Positions 32,814 to 42,494 are shown, numbered from the stretch's first letter. The stretch: DNA of 64,000 nucleotides from an uncultured Bacilli bacterium (GCA_934098485.1 CAKOOH010000003.1:1-64000), one strand, 5' to 3'. Numbers and translations: made by a program. The notes: generated by a model not told the origin, from the sequence alone.

Positions 32814-34208
32814 ATGAAATATAAATGTGAAAATTGTGGCTTTATTCACGAAGGTGAGTTATTTGATGGTTACATTTGTCCCTTTTGTAGATCACCTCTT
32901 CAATCATTTAAATTAATAAGTAAAGAAGAGAAAGTATACAACCGGGTAAATATAAAAAGTGATAATAAGTGTATAAATAGAGTTTTAGAAAAATGTATAA
33001 ACTGTGGAGTTTGCTCTAAAACCTGTGAAAATATTGTGGGAATTAAATATGATTCTAAAAAATGTGATGGTATTTGTATAGGTTGTGGTCAGTGTCTTTT
33101 AACCTGTCCGACTGGCGCTATAACGCCTAAATACTGTTACCGAGATGTTTTAAACTACATTAATGATAAAGAATATAAAGTTATTGCCATGACTAGTCCT
33201 GCTGTAAGAGTTTCTTTAGGCGATGCCTTTAATTTTCCTAAAGGATCTTTCGTTGAAGGAAAAATGGTTAGCAGTTTAAAACGCCTTGGTTTTGATTATG
33301 TTTTTGATACCTCTTTTGGTGCTGATTTAACTAGCATTGAAGAAGCCCACGAATTATATGAAAGAATTAAACAAAATAAAAAGGGCATGTTTACTAGTTG
33401 TTGTCCATCTTGGGTTAAATATGCCTCAATATATCATCCGGAGTTAATATCTAATTTATCAACTTGTAAAAGTCCTATCGGAATGGAAAGTTCAATTATT
33501 AAAGAATATTTTGCTCCCTTAGAAAATATTTCTAAAGAAAAATTAATTATTGTTGCCATTGTCCCTTGTACAAGTAAAAAAGAAGAAATCATTAATTCTG
33601 ACTGTGATTATGCTCTTACAACTAGTGAACTTGCTTTAATGATTAGAGAATATAATATTGATTTTAATAACTTAAAAGATGAAGAATTTGATAATATTAA
33701 AGGCTCATCTTCTGGTAAAATATTTGGTGCTTCTTCCGGCGTTGCCTTATCAGTATTAAGAAGCCTTTACCATGAGATAACCAATAAAGATTTAAAAGAA
33801 GAAGAAATCAGTATTAAAGAAAAAGATACTTACAAAGAAATTAAAATCAAAATGAGTAAATATATAGTTAAAGCCATATCTGTATCAACAATGAAAAATT
33901 TAGAAAGCATTCTTCCTATTATAAATGAATATGATTTAATAGAAGTTATGAACTGTGATGGAGGATGCATCAGTGGTGGTGGGCAAATTATAATGCCGAT
34001 TGTCGAAAAACAAGAAATCAAAAAAGAAAGAAAAAACAGTTTATTTAAACAAGATAAAAAACCTGCTATAAAGTATGCTTATAAAAACAATGAAATTATT
34101 TCTCTTTATGACGATTATTTAAAAGACAATAAGGACATTAGAGAAAAACTTTTGCACACAACTCATAAAGACCTATCACATTTATTAACTAAGAAAGAAG
34201 AAAAATAA
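32814..34208 (+). CDS. [FeFe] hydrogenase-family protein with rubredoxin-like N-terminus
   Basis: A ~464-residue soluble protein. Residues ~1-30 form a rubredoxin-like CENCG...CPFC motif. Two [4Fe-4S] ferredoxin motifs follow (CINCGVCSKTC and CIGCGQCLLTCP). The H-cluster domain has FTSCCPSW (~193-200), PCTSKKEE (~252) and NCDGGCISGGG (~380), in place of the usual ACPGGC. The cluster cysteines are therefore kept, but the last motif is atypical. It could be a catalytic or a sensory hydrogenase. Start is ATG 32814 after AGGTGG. The maturases HydEFG are not in the window. An unknown gene follows after 1 nt. Confidence 0.82.
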   Translation: MKYKCENCGFIHEGELFDGYICPFCRSPLQSFKLISKEEKVYNRVNIKSDNKCINRVLEKCINCGVCSKTCENIVGIKYDSKKCDGICIGCGQCLLTCPTGAITPKYCYRDVLNYINDKEYKVIAMTSPAVRVSLGDAFNFPKGSFVEGKMVSSLKRLGFDYVFDTSFGADLTSIEEAHELYERIKQNKKGMFTSCCPSWVKYASIYHPELISNLSTCKSPIGMESSIIKEYFAPLENISKEKLIIVAIVPCTSKKEEIINSDCDYALTTSELALMIREYNIDFNNLKDEEFDNIKGSSSGKIFGASSGVALSVLRSLYHEITNKDLKEEEISIKEKDTYKEIKIKMSKYIVKAISVSTMKNLESILPIINEYDLIEVMNCDGGCISGGGQIIMPIVEKQEIKKERKNSLFKQDKKPAIKYAYKNNEIISLYDDYLKDNKDIREKLLHTTHKDLSHLLTKKEEK

Positions 34209-34209
34209 C

Positions 34210-35742
34210 ATGTATGATCCTAAACTTTTAAAATTGAATTTTAGCAATTTATTCGGTCAAGACCTAGATAATTTTTTAAGTGACGAAAATTTTATAAAAG
34301 CACTATACGAAAAAAGTTATAGTGTTCTTACCGCTAAATGTTCTTACGATGGCAAAAATGAATTAAAATTAAAAATTTTAGAAAACTATTTTTTGTATTT
34401 ATCTTCACAAAGTAAGTTAAATTCTAAAAATCAAGAACATTTAGATTTTCTTAAAGAATTTTATTTTAAATTATTTATTTCCCATCCAATTATATTTTTT
34501 AAAAGTAGTCTTTATAAATATCCCGATTTAATATTTCCTGAAATGCCAGAAAGCATTTATAATGAACTTGAAAATTTAAAAAATACGGCTACTAAAAATG
34601 CCAAGAAATACTTACGAAAAGATAATCTTTCTCAAAGTGATATTAATTACCTATTACTATTTTATAAAGATAGAAAAAACTCTAAAACTAAAGAAAAAAT
34701 TATTACATATATCATTAATAATTTTAAAGAATGTTCGCTTCCAGAAAAGAGTTTTTTATTAGAAGCAATAGGAAAGGAGATTAATTTAGAAACTCCTGCT
34801 TATCTTTGCATTACTGATGCCCTTTCAACTAGTGATATTAACTTTTTCTTACCTCGTTCTTGTTTAATTGGTATTAACCCAGAATTTTTAAAGAAAGACG
34901 TTGTTACTGTATTATATAAACTTATAACTCAAATTAAACATTCTATCGACATTAAAGTACCATTAAGCATGGAATTTTCATCTAATAGTTTTTCTACTTT
35001 AAATGCTTTACTGCCTGGTGAATCAGATGATGAATATAATTTAGCATCTCAAAAATTTGCCATAGAAAAACTAGATACCATCTTTAGTAAATATGATGCT
35101 CAAAATAATTTGTTATCTAAAGTATCTAGAGAAAATAAGAAATTATCTAAAAAAGAGCCTATCAAAAGAATTAGTAAACCTTATGAAAATATCGTAACAT
35201 CAGTTAGAAATAATCCTTATTTATTAAATGAATATCCTGAATTAAAACTTATTTTTAATCCTGATGGGACTTTAAAAGACATTTCGGAATTAGTTAAATT
35301 ATATGCTCTTTTAGATTCTAATTTAGAAAAGATTATGGCAAGTACCCCCATCAAAGAATTAACCCCTATAATATACTTTATTGATCATGAACTTTTAAGT
35401 AGAAAGAAAGTTACATTAACTGGTCAGAGTAAAGAATACTTACACACTTTTTTTGATATTATTATTTGCTTAATAAATAAAAGATGTAGTGAAATAGAAG
35501 ATTTAATAAAAATGATTATCAATAATCCTCGAAAAAAAGAAGAAATTAGTAGTCTAATTGAAAGTCATTTTATTATAATAGACGAGTATTTAAAAACTTT
35601 AAATTATTATCGTTTAAATCAAAAGGGCGATTCTTACATTAATAATGGTTTTATTTCTTTAGAAGCCACCATTTTAAAAACAAAAGATGATTATTCTTAC
35701 ATTTTAAGATGTAGTACTTTAAGACTATTAACTTTAAAATAA
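34210..35742 (+). CDS. Hypothetical protein downstream of the hydrogenase
   Basis: A 510-residue protein with no family I recognise. It is mainly helical and Lys/Leu/Asn-rich, with no signal peptide, membrane segment or cysteine cluster motif. There is a Phe/Tyr-rich stretch in residues ~55-115 and a more conserved-looking acidic NPDGTLKDISELVKLYALLD near 350. It starts one base after the hydrogenase stop with only a weak AAGAAG site, so its translation is probably coupled to that gene. A role linked to the hydrogenase is inference from position. A terminator follows. Confidence 0.7.
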   Translation: MYDPKLLKLNFSNLFGQDLDNFLSDENFIKALYEKSYSVLTAKCSYDGKNELKLKILENYFLYLSSQSKLNSKNQEHLDFLKEFYFKLFISHPIIFFKSSLYKYPDLIFPEMPESIYNELENLKNTATKNAKKYLRKDNLSQSDINYLLLFYKDRKNSKTKEKIITYIINNFKECSLPEKSFLLEAIGKEINLETPAYLCITDALSTSDINFFLPRSCLIGINPEFLKKDVVTVLYKLITQIKHSIDIKVPLSMEFSSNSFSTLNALLPGESDDEYNLASQKFAIEKLDTIFSKYDAQNNLLSKVSRENKKLSKKEPIKRISKPYENIVTSVRNNPYLLNEYPELKLIFNPDGTLKDISELVKLYALLDSNLEKIMASTPIKELTPIIYFIDHELLSRKKVTLTGQSKEYLHTFFDIIICLINKRCSEIEDLIKMIINNPRKKEEISSLIESHFIIIDEYLKTLNYYRLNQKGDSYINNGFISLEATILKTKDDYSYILRCSTLRLLTLK

Positions 35743-35776
35743 AAAAGTTGACTCAACAAAAGTCAGCTTTTTTATA
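35741..35776. terminator. Bidirectional terminator between convergent genes
   Basis: AAAAAAG-TTGACT pairs with AGTCAGCTTTTTT (one mismatch) with a 7-nt loop. It ends both the + strand unknown gene and the - strand glycosyltransferase gene. Confidence 0.7.
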
Positions 35777-36713
35777 ATACATCATCATCAAAACCTAAAG
35801 TGTTTTTTGCCACATAAATAGGTCTTCTTTTAATTTCTAGATACATCTTAGAAATATATTCACCAAGTATTCCTACTGCAAGTAGATTAAGGCCACCAAA
35901 TAAAAGAACTACACAAATTAAAGAAGGATATCCCGGAACATCAGCCCCCGTAATTAATGTTTTAATTAAAATAACTAATAAATAAATAAAGGCAAATCCC
36001 GATGATAAAATTCCTCCAACAGTTGCTAGTTTTAATGGCTTAACACTAAAATTAACAATTCCATACCACGCATACTTAAATGATTTTATTAAATTAAAGT
36101 TAGATTTACCCGAATGTCTATCTTCAACTTCATAATTTAAATATTTAGTTTTAAAACCTACCCAAGAAAATATTCCTTTAGAAAAACGATTATTTTCTCC
36201 TAGGCTAACAATAGCGTCAACAACATTTTTTCTAAACATTCTAAAATCAGAAGCACCATTATGAAATTTAGTATCACTTAATTGATTCATAAATTTATAA
36301 AAAGCACCTTTTAAAAACCTTGCTAAAAAACTTTCATTTGGTCTTTTTTCATTAACCATAGCCACTGCATCATAGTCTTCGTTTTCTTCTAAAAAATTCA
36401 TCATTTCTAAAATATACTTAGGATTTTGTTGTAAATCACCATCTACAATAGAAGTGTACTTAGCCTTAGCGTGAGAAAGCCCCGCATATATTGCCGCATC
36501 TTTTCCAAAATTACGACTAAAATTTATCACTTTAACATGTTTTTTATCACTTTCATAAACTTCTCTTAATTTTAAGTATGTATTATCTTTAGATCCATCA
36601 TTAACAAATATAAGTTCATAGTCTACATCCCTTAATGCTTCCGTTAATTTATCGTGCATTAATAATACATTTCCTTCTTCATTATAGCAAGGTATAATTA
36701 TATTTAACTTCAT
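35772..36713 (-). CDS. Family 2 glycosyltransferase, GtrB/DPM1-like
   Basis: A ~313-residue membrane glycosyltransferase. It begins NIIIPCYNEEGNVLLM, with FVNDGSKDNT, NFSRNFGKDAAIYAGL and VDGDLQQNP, the nucleotide-sugar and polyprenyl-phosphate motifs of the GtrB/DPM1 group. Two transmembrane helices lie at residues ~230-255 and ~268-290. It likely transfers a sugar to undecaprenyl phosphate for envelope glycan decoration. Start is ATG 36713 after GAGGTG; the TTG at 36725 overlaps that site. It is a single-gene unit. Confidence 0.9.
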   Translation of the reverse strand: MKLNIIIPCYNEEGNVLLMHDKLTEALRDVDYELIFVNDGSKDNTYLKLREVYESDKKHVKVINFSRNFGKDAAIYAGLSHAKAKYTSIVDGDLQQNPKYILEMMNFLEENEDYDAVAMVNEKRPNESFLARFLKGAFYKFMNQLSDTKFHNGASDFRMFRKNVVDAIVSLGENNRFSKGIFSWVGFKTKYLNYEVEDRHSGKSNFNLIKSFKYAWYGIVNFSVKPLKLATVGGILSSGFAFIYLLVILIKTLITGADVPGYPSLICVVLLFGGLNLLAVGILGEYISKMYLEIKRRPIYVAKNTLGFDDDVL

Positions 36714-36813
36714 TTTGCACCTCAAATAGATTATAACATGTAAAAGGTAGATAGTAAATTAGAGATATTATTTCTAAAAAAAAATCATATTTTAAAGATT
36801 ATAAAAAATTTTT

Positions 36814-36841
36814 TTGCACTTTTATAAAAATGTGTTATAAT
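36814..36841 (+). promoter_or_regulatory. Promoter of the zinc-ribbon membrane protein gene
   Basis: TTGCAC (36814-36819), a 16-nt spacer and TGTTATAAT (-10 at 36836-36841, extended TGn). Confidence 0.6.
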
Positions 36842-36866
36842 TACAATAATAAAGGTGGTTAGCAAA

Positions 36867-37751
36867 ATGGATACGATTTTAAAAAATGATACTCTAAATA
36901 CAGTTATGAGTTTTATCAAGAGTAATATTTGGATTATAGGATTACTTCTAGCAATTGTTGTTGTAATTATTTTAATTATTATCTTTTCAAAGAAAAGACC
37001 TGTCGAAATAGAAAGTACTAGTAATGACAATGTCGGCGATTTAATGAATGTAAATCCGTCTTTAGAAAATAGTACTAATATAATAAATACGGATGAAGTA
37101 AATGCACCAGCCCCGGTAAATGCCCCTGAGTCTTTAAATGAAGAAAATTTAGAAACTCCCATAATGCCGGTAACTGAAGAAGTTGAAATGAATGTAAATA
37201 CTGCCGTAACACCAGCCCCTGTAAATTTAGAAACCACACCAGTTAGTGTACCAGAAGAAACAAGTGCTATAAATGCAGAACCTATTTCTTTAGAACCAGA
37301 AATTCCCGAAGTTGCAAGTGCGGCACCTACTTATGAAGAAATAAAAGAAACATCAAATTTAAATATAGTAGATGATAATGTTTTAAATAATAACTTAATG
37401 AATAATGATGCTAGTGCTAATGTCGTAGTAAATAATCCTATTAATAATGCACCGGCAGAAAAAGAAGATTTAAATGCTTTTGATCTTCCTATGCCAGCCC
37501 AAAATACTGAAGTAGTAAATAATTCTGCATCTGCACCTAAAGAAACCGAAACTTTAGAAGAAGAACCTGTAAAAACTGAAAACTTTACTGCACCTGAAGT
37601 AACTAACTTAGAAGACACCTTAGAGCTTCCTAAAATGGCAAACGAAGCTATCAATGAAAATATAACTGCTACTAAAAAATGCCCTAACTGTGGACATGAT
37701 AACCCATACTCATATAAAGTGTGTGTTAAATGTGGTACTATTTTAGAATAA
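36867..37751 (+). CDS. Membrane protein with acidic linker and C-terminal zinc ribbon
   Basis: A ~294-residue protein. It has one transmembrane helix (residues ~20-42), a long low-complexity region rich in Pro, Val, Asn and Glu (VNAPAPVNAPESLNEEN and similar), and a C-terminal zinc ribbon CPNCGHDNPYSYKVCVKCG. The topology places most of the protein on one side of the membrane as a flexible tether ending in the ribbon. No family beyond the ribbon is recognised. ATG 36867 follows AAAGGTGG. The gene has its own promoter and terminator. Confidence 0.7.
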   Translation: MDTILKNDTLNTVMSFIKSNIWIIGLLLAIVVVIILIIIFSKKRPVEIESTSNDNVGDLMNVNPSLENSTNIINTDEVNAPAPVNAPESLNEENLETPIMPVTEEVEMNVNTAVTPAPVNLETTPVSVPEETSAINAEPISLEPEIPEVASAAPTYEEIKETSNLNIVDDNVLNNNLMNNDASANVVVNNPINNAPAEKEDLNAFDLPMPAQNTEVVNNSASAPKETETLEEEPVKTENFTAPEVTNLEDTLELPKMANEAINENITATKKCPNCGHDNPYSYKVCVKCGTILE

Positions 37752-37752
37752 T

Positions 37753-37778
37753 AACTATGGTAAAACATAGTTTTTTTC
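37753..37778 (+). terminator. Terminator after the zinc-ribbon protein gene
   Basis: AACTATG (37753-37759) pairs with CATAGTT (37766-37772), followed by seven Ts. Confidence 0.8.
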
Positions 37779-37790
37779 ATGTCTAAATTT

Positions 37791-37820
37791 TTTACATATA
37801 AAAGTATGACGTGTTATAAT
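37791..37820 (+). promoter_or_regulatory. Promoter before the 37.8 kb membrane-anchored protein gene
   Basis: TTTACA (37791-37796), an 18-nt spacer and TGTTATAAT (-10 at 37815-37820, extended). Confidence 0.6.
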
Positions 37821-37844
37821 AAATAAAGAAAGAAAGTGAGTTCT

Positions 37845-38918
37845 ATGAAAAAGAAAATCATTATTATTATTTTAATTAGCCTTGTTATTTTATTACTATT
37901 TCTTTATATTATTTTTAATCATCAAAAAGAAAAACCAATTCTAATTAATAATCCCTCTACATTTGAAATAATAGATGAACATGGCAAAGAAGAATATAAA
38001 ACTTTGTTAAAATTAGTAGAGCATGATGGTGAAACTAGCACACTGGGTGATTTATCAGCTAAATATGAAACGATGACCTGTGAATATAAAGTAGATATAA
38101 ATAAACTAAAAGAAACGATTCCATATGTTACTTATAATAATGATAATACTAATGAAGAACTTAAAAATATTGTTGCTATCATTAAAGAAAAATTTAATAT
38201 TACTATTGATGACTCATGGAAATATATTATTCATTATCCCGCATCAGATTTATCTTTTGGATATATAATTTTTATTTATTATATTAATGATAATATCGCT
38301 ACTGATAGGTACATATCTTTTGATATTAAAAATGGTGTAATAGACGAAATTGCCTATGCCTATTTAGATAGAGATCTTAATGAAAATGAAATTTTATATA
38401 AGTATAATTATTTTATTAATCATTATAGGCAAGAAAAAGGATTTGTCAAAGATTATGAAAAGTGGTACACAATAGCAGGTGATGAAACATCTATTGTTTA
38501 TCATTTTAATAGAAATAAAATAGCTTATGGCTATGTGATATTTTATAAATATAAAGATTTAGGAGCTATTAACAATGATTGGGGCATCGAAATGTTTATT
38601 GAACCCGAATTAATTGAAAATTTTATTAATACTAAAAAAATCATTGTAAAAGATAATAATGATAAGGAAATTAAAACCATTGAAAATAAAAAAACTATTA
38701 CTAAAATAACTTCATTAATGGCAAGAACAATACCTGCTTTAAATAATAATCAAAAAAGTGATAAATCTAATGAACTAAAACTATTTTTATATGATAAAGA
38801 TGAAAAATTAATAAATAGTCTAGACCTTAATGAAAATGGTATTTTAGAACTTAATAACGCTCAAAATGAATATTTAAAAGAAACATATTTAAATGAATTA
38901 TTAAAAATAATAAAGTAG
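37845..38918 (+). CDS. Hypothetical membrane-anchored extracytoplasmic protein
   Basis: A ~357-residue protein with an N-terminal transmembrane anchor (KKKIIIIILISLVILLLFLY) and no lipobox cysteine. The ectodomain is rich in Tyr, Asn and Ile and shows two similar segments: YIIHYPASDLSFGYIIFIYY, and later IVYHFNRNKIAYGYVIFYKY, which suggests an internal duplication. I recognise no family. ATG 37845 follows AAAGTGAG. It is likely an envelope protein expressed alone; a short hairpin (GTATC with GATAC near 38925-38942) may end the transcript. Confidence 0.65.
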   Translation: MKKKIIIIILISLVILLLFLYIIFNHQKEKPILINNPSTFEIIDEHGKEEYKTLLKLVEHDGETSTLGDLSAKYETMTCEYKVDINKLKETIPYVTYNNDNTNEELKNIVAIIKEKFNITIDDSWKYIIHYPASDLSFGYIIFIYYINDNIATDRYISFDIKNGVIDEIAYAYLDRDLNENEILYKYNYFINHYRQEKGFVKDYEKWYTIAGDETSIVYHFNRNKIAYGYVIFYKYKDLGAINNDWGIEMFIEPELIENFINTKKIIVKDNNDKEIKTIENKKTITKITSLMARTIPALNNNQKSDKSNELKLFLYDKDEKLINSLDLNENGILELNNAQNEYLKETYLNELLKIIK

Positions 38919-38993
38919 GGTAGTATCTATTTAAACGGATACCTCTTATTGACTAAAAACAAAATTAAGTATAATATTAAATTAGGTGGTAAT

Positions 38994-39530
38994 ATGATAA
39001 AAGTTTTTACAGGACCCATGTTTAGTGGTAAATCAGATGAATTATTAAAGGAATATGATCGTAAATATCATAAGAGTAAAATACTTTTATTTAAACCCCA
39101 AATTGATACTCGTGATTTTGGAGTAGTTAAAACTCGTAATGGTAAAGAAATATCAGCGATTTTAATTAAAGACATTAAAGATATTAAAAAACATATAACC
39201 GATAAAATAACAACCATTTTTATCGATGAAGCAAACTTTTTAAAAGGCGACGTTAACATTTTAACTGAATTATCTATTAATGAAGATTTAGATATCTTTT
39301 TAGCCGGTTTAAACATGACTAGTGAGCAGCAACCCTTTGGTTTAATGCCAGAAATACTTGCTATCGCTGATGAAATTGTTATAATGCACGCATCATGTAA
39401 CGACTGTAATCGTGATGCCTTTTATACCTATTACGATGGAAAAAAGACCGGCGATATTTTAGTAGGAAATGATAATTATCTTGCTTTATGTCCTAGATGT
39501 TTAAGGAAAAGATTAAATGAAAAAAGGTAA
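38994..39530 (+). CDS. tdk: Thymidine kinase
   Basis: A ~178-residue type II thymidine kinase. It has the P-loop GPMFSGKSDELL (residues ~6-17), TIFIDEANFL, GLNMTSEQQPFG, and a structural zinc site CNDC...CPRC near the C-terminus. It salvages thymidine to dTMP. ATG 38994 follows TTAGGTGGT; in-frame codons upstream precede the promoter (TATAAT near 38973). It overlaps tmk by 14 nt, so dTMP passes directly to the next enzyme of the operon. Confidence 0.93.
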   Translation: MIKVFTGPMFSGKSDELLKEYDRKYHKSKILLFKPQIDTRDFGVVKTRNGKEISAILIKDIKDIKKHITDKITTIFIDEANFLKGDVNILTELSINEDLDIFLAGLNMTSEQQPFGLMPEILAIADEIVIMHASCNDCNRDAFYTYYDGKKTGDILVGNDNYLALCPRCLRKRLNEKR

Positions 39531-40167
39531 ATTAATAGTAATTGAAGGAACCAATTCTTCTGGTAAAGAAACGCAAAGTAATTTATTAGTCGCTAAATTA
39601 AAAGAAAAGGGCATTCCGGCTATCAAAATGCGTTTTCCCGATTATGAAAGCCCTACTGGTAAAATCATTGGTGAATGCATTTTAGGTAAGCACAGCCCAT
39701 CATTTTTTAAAGAGGGAATTAATGAAATTCCTCCCAAAGTTGCTGCTTTATACTATGCTGCCGACCGTGTTTATAATATTGAAAAAATAAATAAATTATT
39801 AGAATCTGGTACCAATGTTATTTTAGATCGTTACGTCGAATCAAATATGGCTTATCAAGCCGCTAAATTTGATGATTTAAAGGACCGTATCAACATGCTA
39901 TTATGGATGGAACAATTAGAATTTAACTTGCTAGATTTACCTAGACCCGATAAAGTAGTATGCTTATATTTACCATATGAATATCGCACCGATCAGTGTG
40001 ATGATAATAAGCATTTAAAAAATACCGAAAGTGTTTATGGCCTTTTAGCCGAAAGATATAACTTTGCTATTATAAACTGCGTTAAAGAAGATAAAATTCG
40101 CAATCGTAATGAAATAAGTGAAGAAATATATCATATAATCAAAGAGTTTTTGACAGCCGAATGTTAA
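39517..40167 (+). CDS. tmk: Thymidylate kinase (dTMP kinase)
   Basis: A 216-residue kinase with P-loop IEGTNSSGKETQS, MRFPDYESPTG, and the DRYVESNMAYQAAK (DR[YF]) motif. The P-loop TNSSGKETQ differs from the usual bacterial GPDGSGKTTQ and resembles variants found in low-GC uncultured Firmicutes; function as dTMP kinase is still the best reading, backed by the coupled tdk. Start ATG 39517 follows AAGGAAAAG inside tdk. Confidence 0.85.
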   Translation: MKKGKLIVIEGTNSSGKETQSNLLVAKLKEKGIPAIKMRFPDYESPTGKIIGECILGKHSPSFFKEGINEIPPKVAALYYAADRVYNIEKINKLLESGTNVILDRYVESNMAYQAAKFDDLKDRINMLLWMEQLEFNLLDLPRPDKVVCLYLPYEYRTDQCDDNKHLKNTESVYGLLAERYNFAIINCVKEDKIRNRNEISEEIYHIIKEFLTAEC

Positions 40168-40278
40168 GTAAATGCTAAAAATTATCTAAATAAGTAAATA
40201 TCCTGTATAATATACATATATTTTAATTCGACAATTTCCTCAGTTTTTAAGGTATAAAATAAATAAAAAGGAGGGAAT

Positions 40279-40461
40279 ATGTTAGTTAAAGTATTTGATG
40301 AATCACACGAAAAAGATTTAGAAAGAAGTGTAAACTCATTTTTAATGACTGTTGATGATTTAATAGATATCAAATATAGTGTTGCCATCACCGCTTGCGG
40401 AGAAGAGCAAATCTATTGTTTCACAGCCATGATAATATATAGAAATGTAAGTGATGAGTAA
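40279..40461 (+). CDS. Sporulation protein Cse60 family
   Basis: A 60-residue protein matching the small Cse60 (YteV) family: VFDESHEKDLERSVNSFL, DIKYSVA and EEQIYCFTAMIIY. Cse60 is made in the mother cell under sigma-E in Bacillus; its role is not known. A strong AAGGAGGG precedes the ATG. Upstream, CATATATT (40215-40222) is shared with the region before sigK and may be a sigma-E-type -10. The stop TAA is directly followed by the TTG start of the flippase gene. Confidence 0.82.
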   Translation: MLVKVFDESHEKDLERSVNSFLMTVDDLIDIKYSVAITACGEEQIYCFTAMIIYRNVSDE

Positions 40462-42117
40462 TTGAAAAAAAATAGTTTTATGGTAGGTACATTTATATCT
40501 ACCGCCTCAGTTATCTTTGTAAAAATCTTAGGAATGCTTTACGTTATTCCTTTTTATCATATCGTCGGCTCTAAAGGCGGCGCATTATATAGTTACGCTT
40601 ACAATGTTTACCTTATCTTTTTAGGTATCTCTTCTGCCGGCATTCCTAGTGCTATTAGTAAAATCATTAGTGAATATAATGCCTTAGGTTACCTCGAAGC
40701 TAAAACAAGAGTATTTTCTTTAGGAAAAAAGATTATTGGCTATATATCTATCGCTATGTTTATTTTATTATTTGTTTTTGCCGAAGAATTTGCCACTTTA
40801 ATAATTGGCGATTTAACAGGTGGTAATACTATTGAAGATGTCTGTTTTGTTATAAGATGTGTATCATTTGCCGTTTTAATAATCCCTCATTTAAGTGTTA
40901 CCAAAGGCTACTTTCAAGGACATAAATATTTTACTCCTTCTTCAGTAAGTAATTTAATTGAACAAGTTGTAAGAATATTTGTGATTTTAGCCGGTTCCTT
41001 TTTGGCCTATAAAGTTTTTAATTCCAGCTTAACTCTAGCCGTTGGGATTGCCGTTTCCGGTGCCTTTTTTGGCGGCCTTGTTGCTTATTTATATTTAAAA
41101 AGAAACATGAATAAATATAAAAGCGATTTAAATCTAGATAAAGAATACCAAAAAGATAATGTTACCAATAAAGAAATAGTTAAAAAAATTGCTAAATATG
41201 CCATACCATTTATTATTATTAATATCGTCAATAACATCTATAGTTTTACCGATATGGTTTTAGTTTTAAGAACTTTAAATAAATTAGGTTTTAGCGCTAG
41301 CGATGTCGAATTTATTACTAGTGTTATCTCCACATGGAGTGGTAAAATTGCCATGGTTGTAAATTCTATCGCGATGGGGATGACTGTAACCTTAATACCA
41401 ACTATTGTTGAATCATTTACCAAAAAAGATCATCAAAGTTTAAATCACAACTTAAATAAAGCCCTCCAAATTGTGACTTACACCTCACTACCACTTGCGA
41501 TTGGTATTTCCATCTTGGCAACACCTATCTGGACTATGTTTTATAATACCAATGCTTATGGTGGAGCTATCTTAAAAGTTATAATCTTTAATGCCTTAAT
41601 TGGCAATATCTCTATGATTGTAAGTGCTACTTTACAAAGCTGTAACCGTTTTAAAGCTGTATATCTAACTAACATAATTGGCCTTCTTACTAATGCTTTA
41701 TTAGACGTTCCTTTAATGCTTTTATGTCATAGAATTGGAATCGGCCCTTATTACGGCGCTATAATTTCTTCAACCATCGGCTTTATTATTTCTATTACCC
41801 TAGGTTTAAAACTAGTTGGTAATAATGAATTTAGCTTAAACTACAAAGATACATTTATATGGATAGGTAAATCCTTAGTGCCAGCTTCTTTCATGGTTAT
41901 CGTTCTTTTACCACTAAATAAAATATTACCATTTAATGTATATCAAAAAGGTGGAGCGCTTCTAACAATTATTATAAACGCCATTATTGGTGGTATTATA
42001 TTTATCTATATAAGCTATAAACTAGGTATTTTAGACCATATATTTGGAATAGATGCCATTAATAAACTATTAAAAAAACTCACCCGTGGTAAGTTTCAAT
42101 TAAAAGAAAAAAAATAA
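40462..42117 (+). CDS. MOP-superfamily flippase, YtgP/SpoVB (MurJ-like)
   Basis: A 551-residue polytopic protein with ~14 predicted helices. The N-terminus (TASVIFVKILGMLYVIPFYH, then IPSAISKIISEYNALG) matches the YtgP/SpoVB branch of the MATE/MOP flippases. YtgP (MurJ) moves lipid II during growth and SpoVB during sporulation; the two cannot be separated here. The operon with cse60 slightly favours the sporulation role. Start is TTG 40462, right after the cse60 stop, so translation is coupled. The gene ends at the convergent small coiled-coil gene. Confidence 0.85.
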   Translation: MKKNSFMVGTFISTASVIFVKILGMLYVIPFYHIVGSKGGALYSYAYNVYLIFLGISSAGIPSAISKIISEYNALGYLEAKTRVFSLGKKIIGYISIAMFILLFVFAEEFATLIIGDLTGGNTIEDVCFVIRCVSFAVLIIPHLSVTKGYFQGHKYFTPSSVSNLIEQVVRIFVILAGSFLAYKVFNSSLTLAVGIAVSGAFFGGLVAYLYLKRNMNKYKSDLNLDKEYQKDNVTNKEIVKKIAKYAIPFIIINIVNNIYSFTDMVLVLRTLNKLGFSASDVEFITSVISTWSGKIAMVVNSIAMGMTVTLIPTIVESFTKKDHQSLNHNLNKALQIVTYTSLPLAIGISILATPIWTMFYNTNAYGGAILKVIIFNALIGNISMIVSATLQSCNRFKAVYLTNIIGLLTNALLDVPLMLLCHRIGIGPYYGAIISSTIGFIISITLGLKLVGNNEFSLNYKDTFIWIGKSLVPASFMVIVLLPLNKILPFNVYQKGGALLTIIINAIIGGIIFIYISYKLGILDHIFGIDAINKLLKKLTRGKFQLKEKK

Positions 42118-42118
42118 A

Positions 42119-42436
42119 TTAAACCATATACATATTTGTATTATAATTTACTTCATCACCAGATGTTTTTCCGCCTTCTTCAAGTCTAGATACGCGCGAT
42201 TCCAGTCTATTAATTTCTCTTTCAATTTTCGCCATTCTAGCATCAATATCACTATACATGTTTTGATTCATGTAAGCATTATTATTATTTAAAGAAGGCC
42301 CTGCATAAAATTGGGAATTTGCACTAACTGTTTGATTTGGAACCATTCCCATTTGGTTCATGTTCATATTCGGTATGTATCCAGTCGACTGATTAAACCC
42401 ATATTCAGAAAAGAAAGAATTACGATCTTTTTTCAT
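42119..42436 (-). CDS. Small Asn/Met-rich coiled-coil protein
   Basis: A 105-residue protein of unknown family. Residues ~1-60 are low-complexity and rich in Asn, Met, Tyr and Gln (MNMNQMGMVPNQ). Residues ~62-88 form a short heptad coiled coil (IDARMAKIEREINRLESRVSRLEE). The composition resembles spore coat or crust proteins, and the convergent neighbour pair is cse60-flippase, so a spore surface role is possible; this is a guess from context. The ATG follows AGAGGTGAAAT. Confidence 0.65.
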   Translation of the reverse strand: MKKDRNSFFSEYGFNQSTGYIPNMNMNQMGMVPNQTVSANSQFYAGPSLNNNNAYMNQNMYSDIDARMAKIEREINRLESRVSRLEEGGKTSGDEVNYNTNMYMV

Positions 42437-42494
42437 ATTTCACCTCTACCATAATATATGTGAAAATAAGAAAAAAGTTTATAAAGGAGTAACT

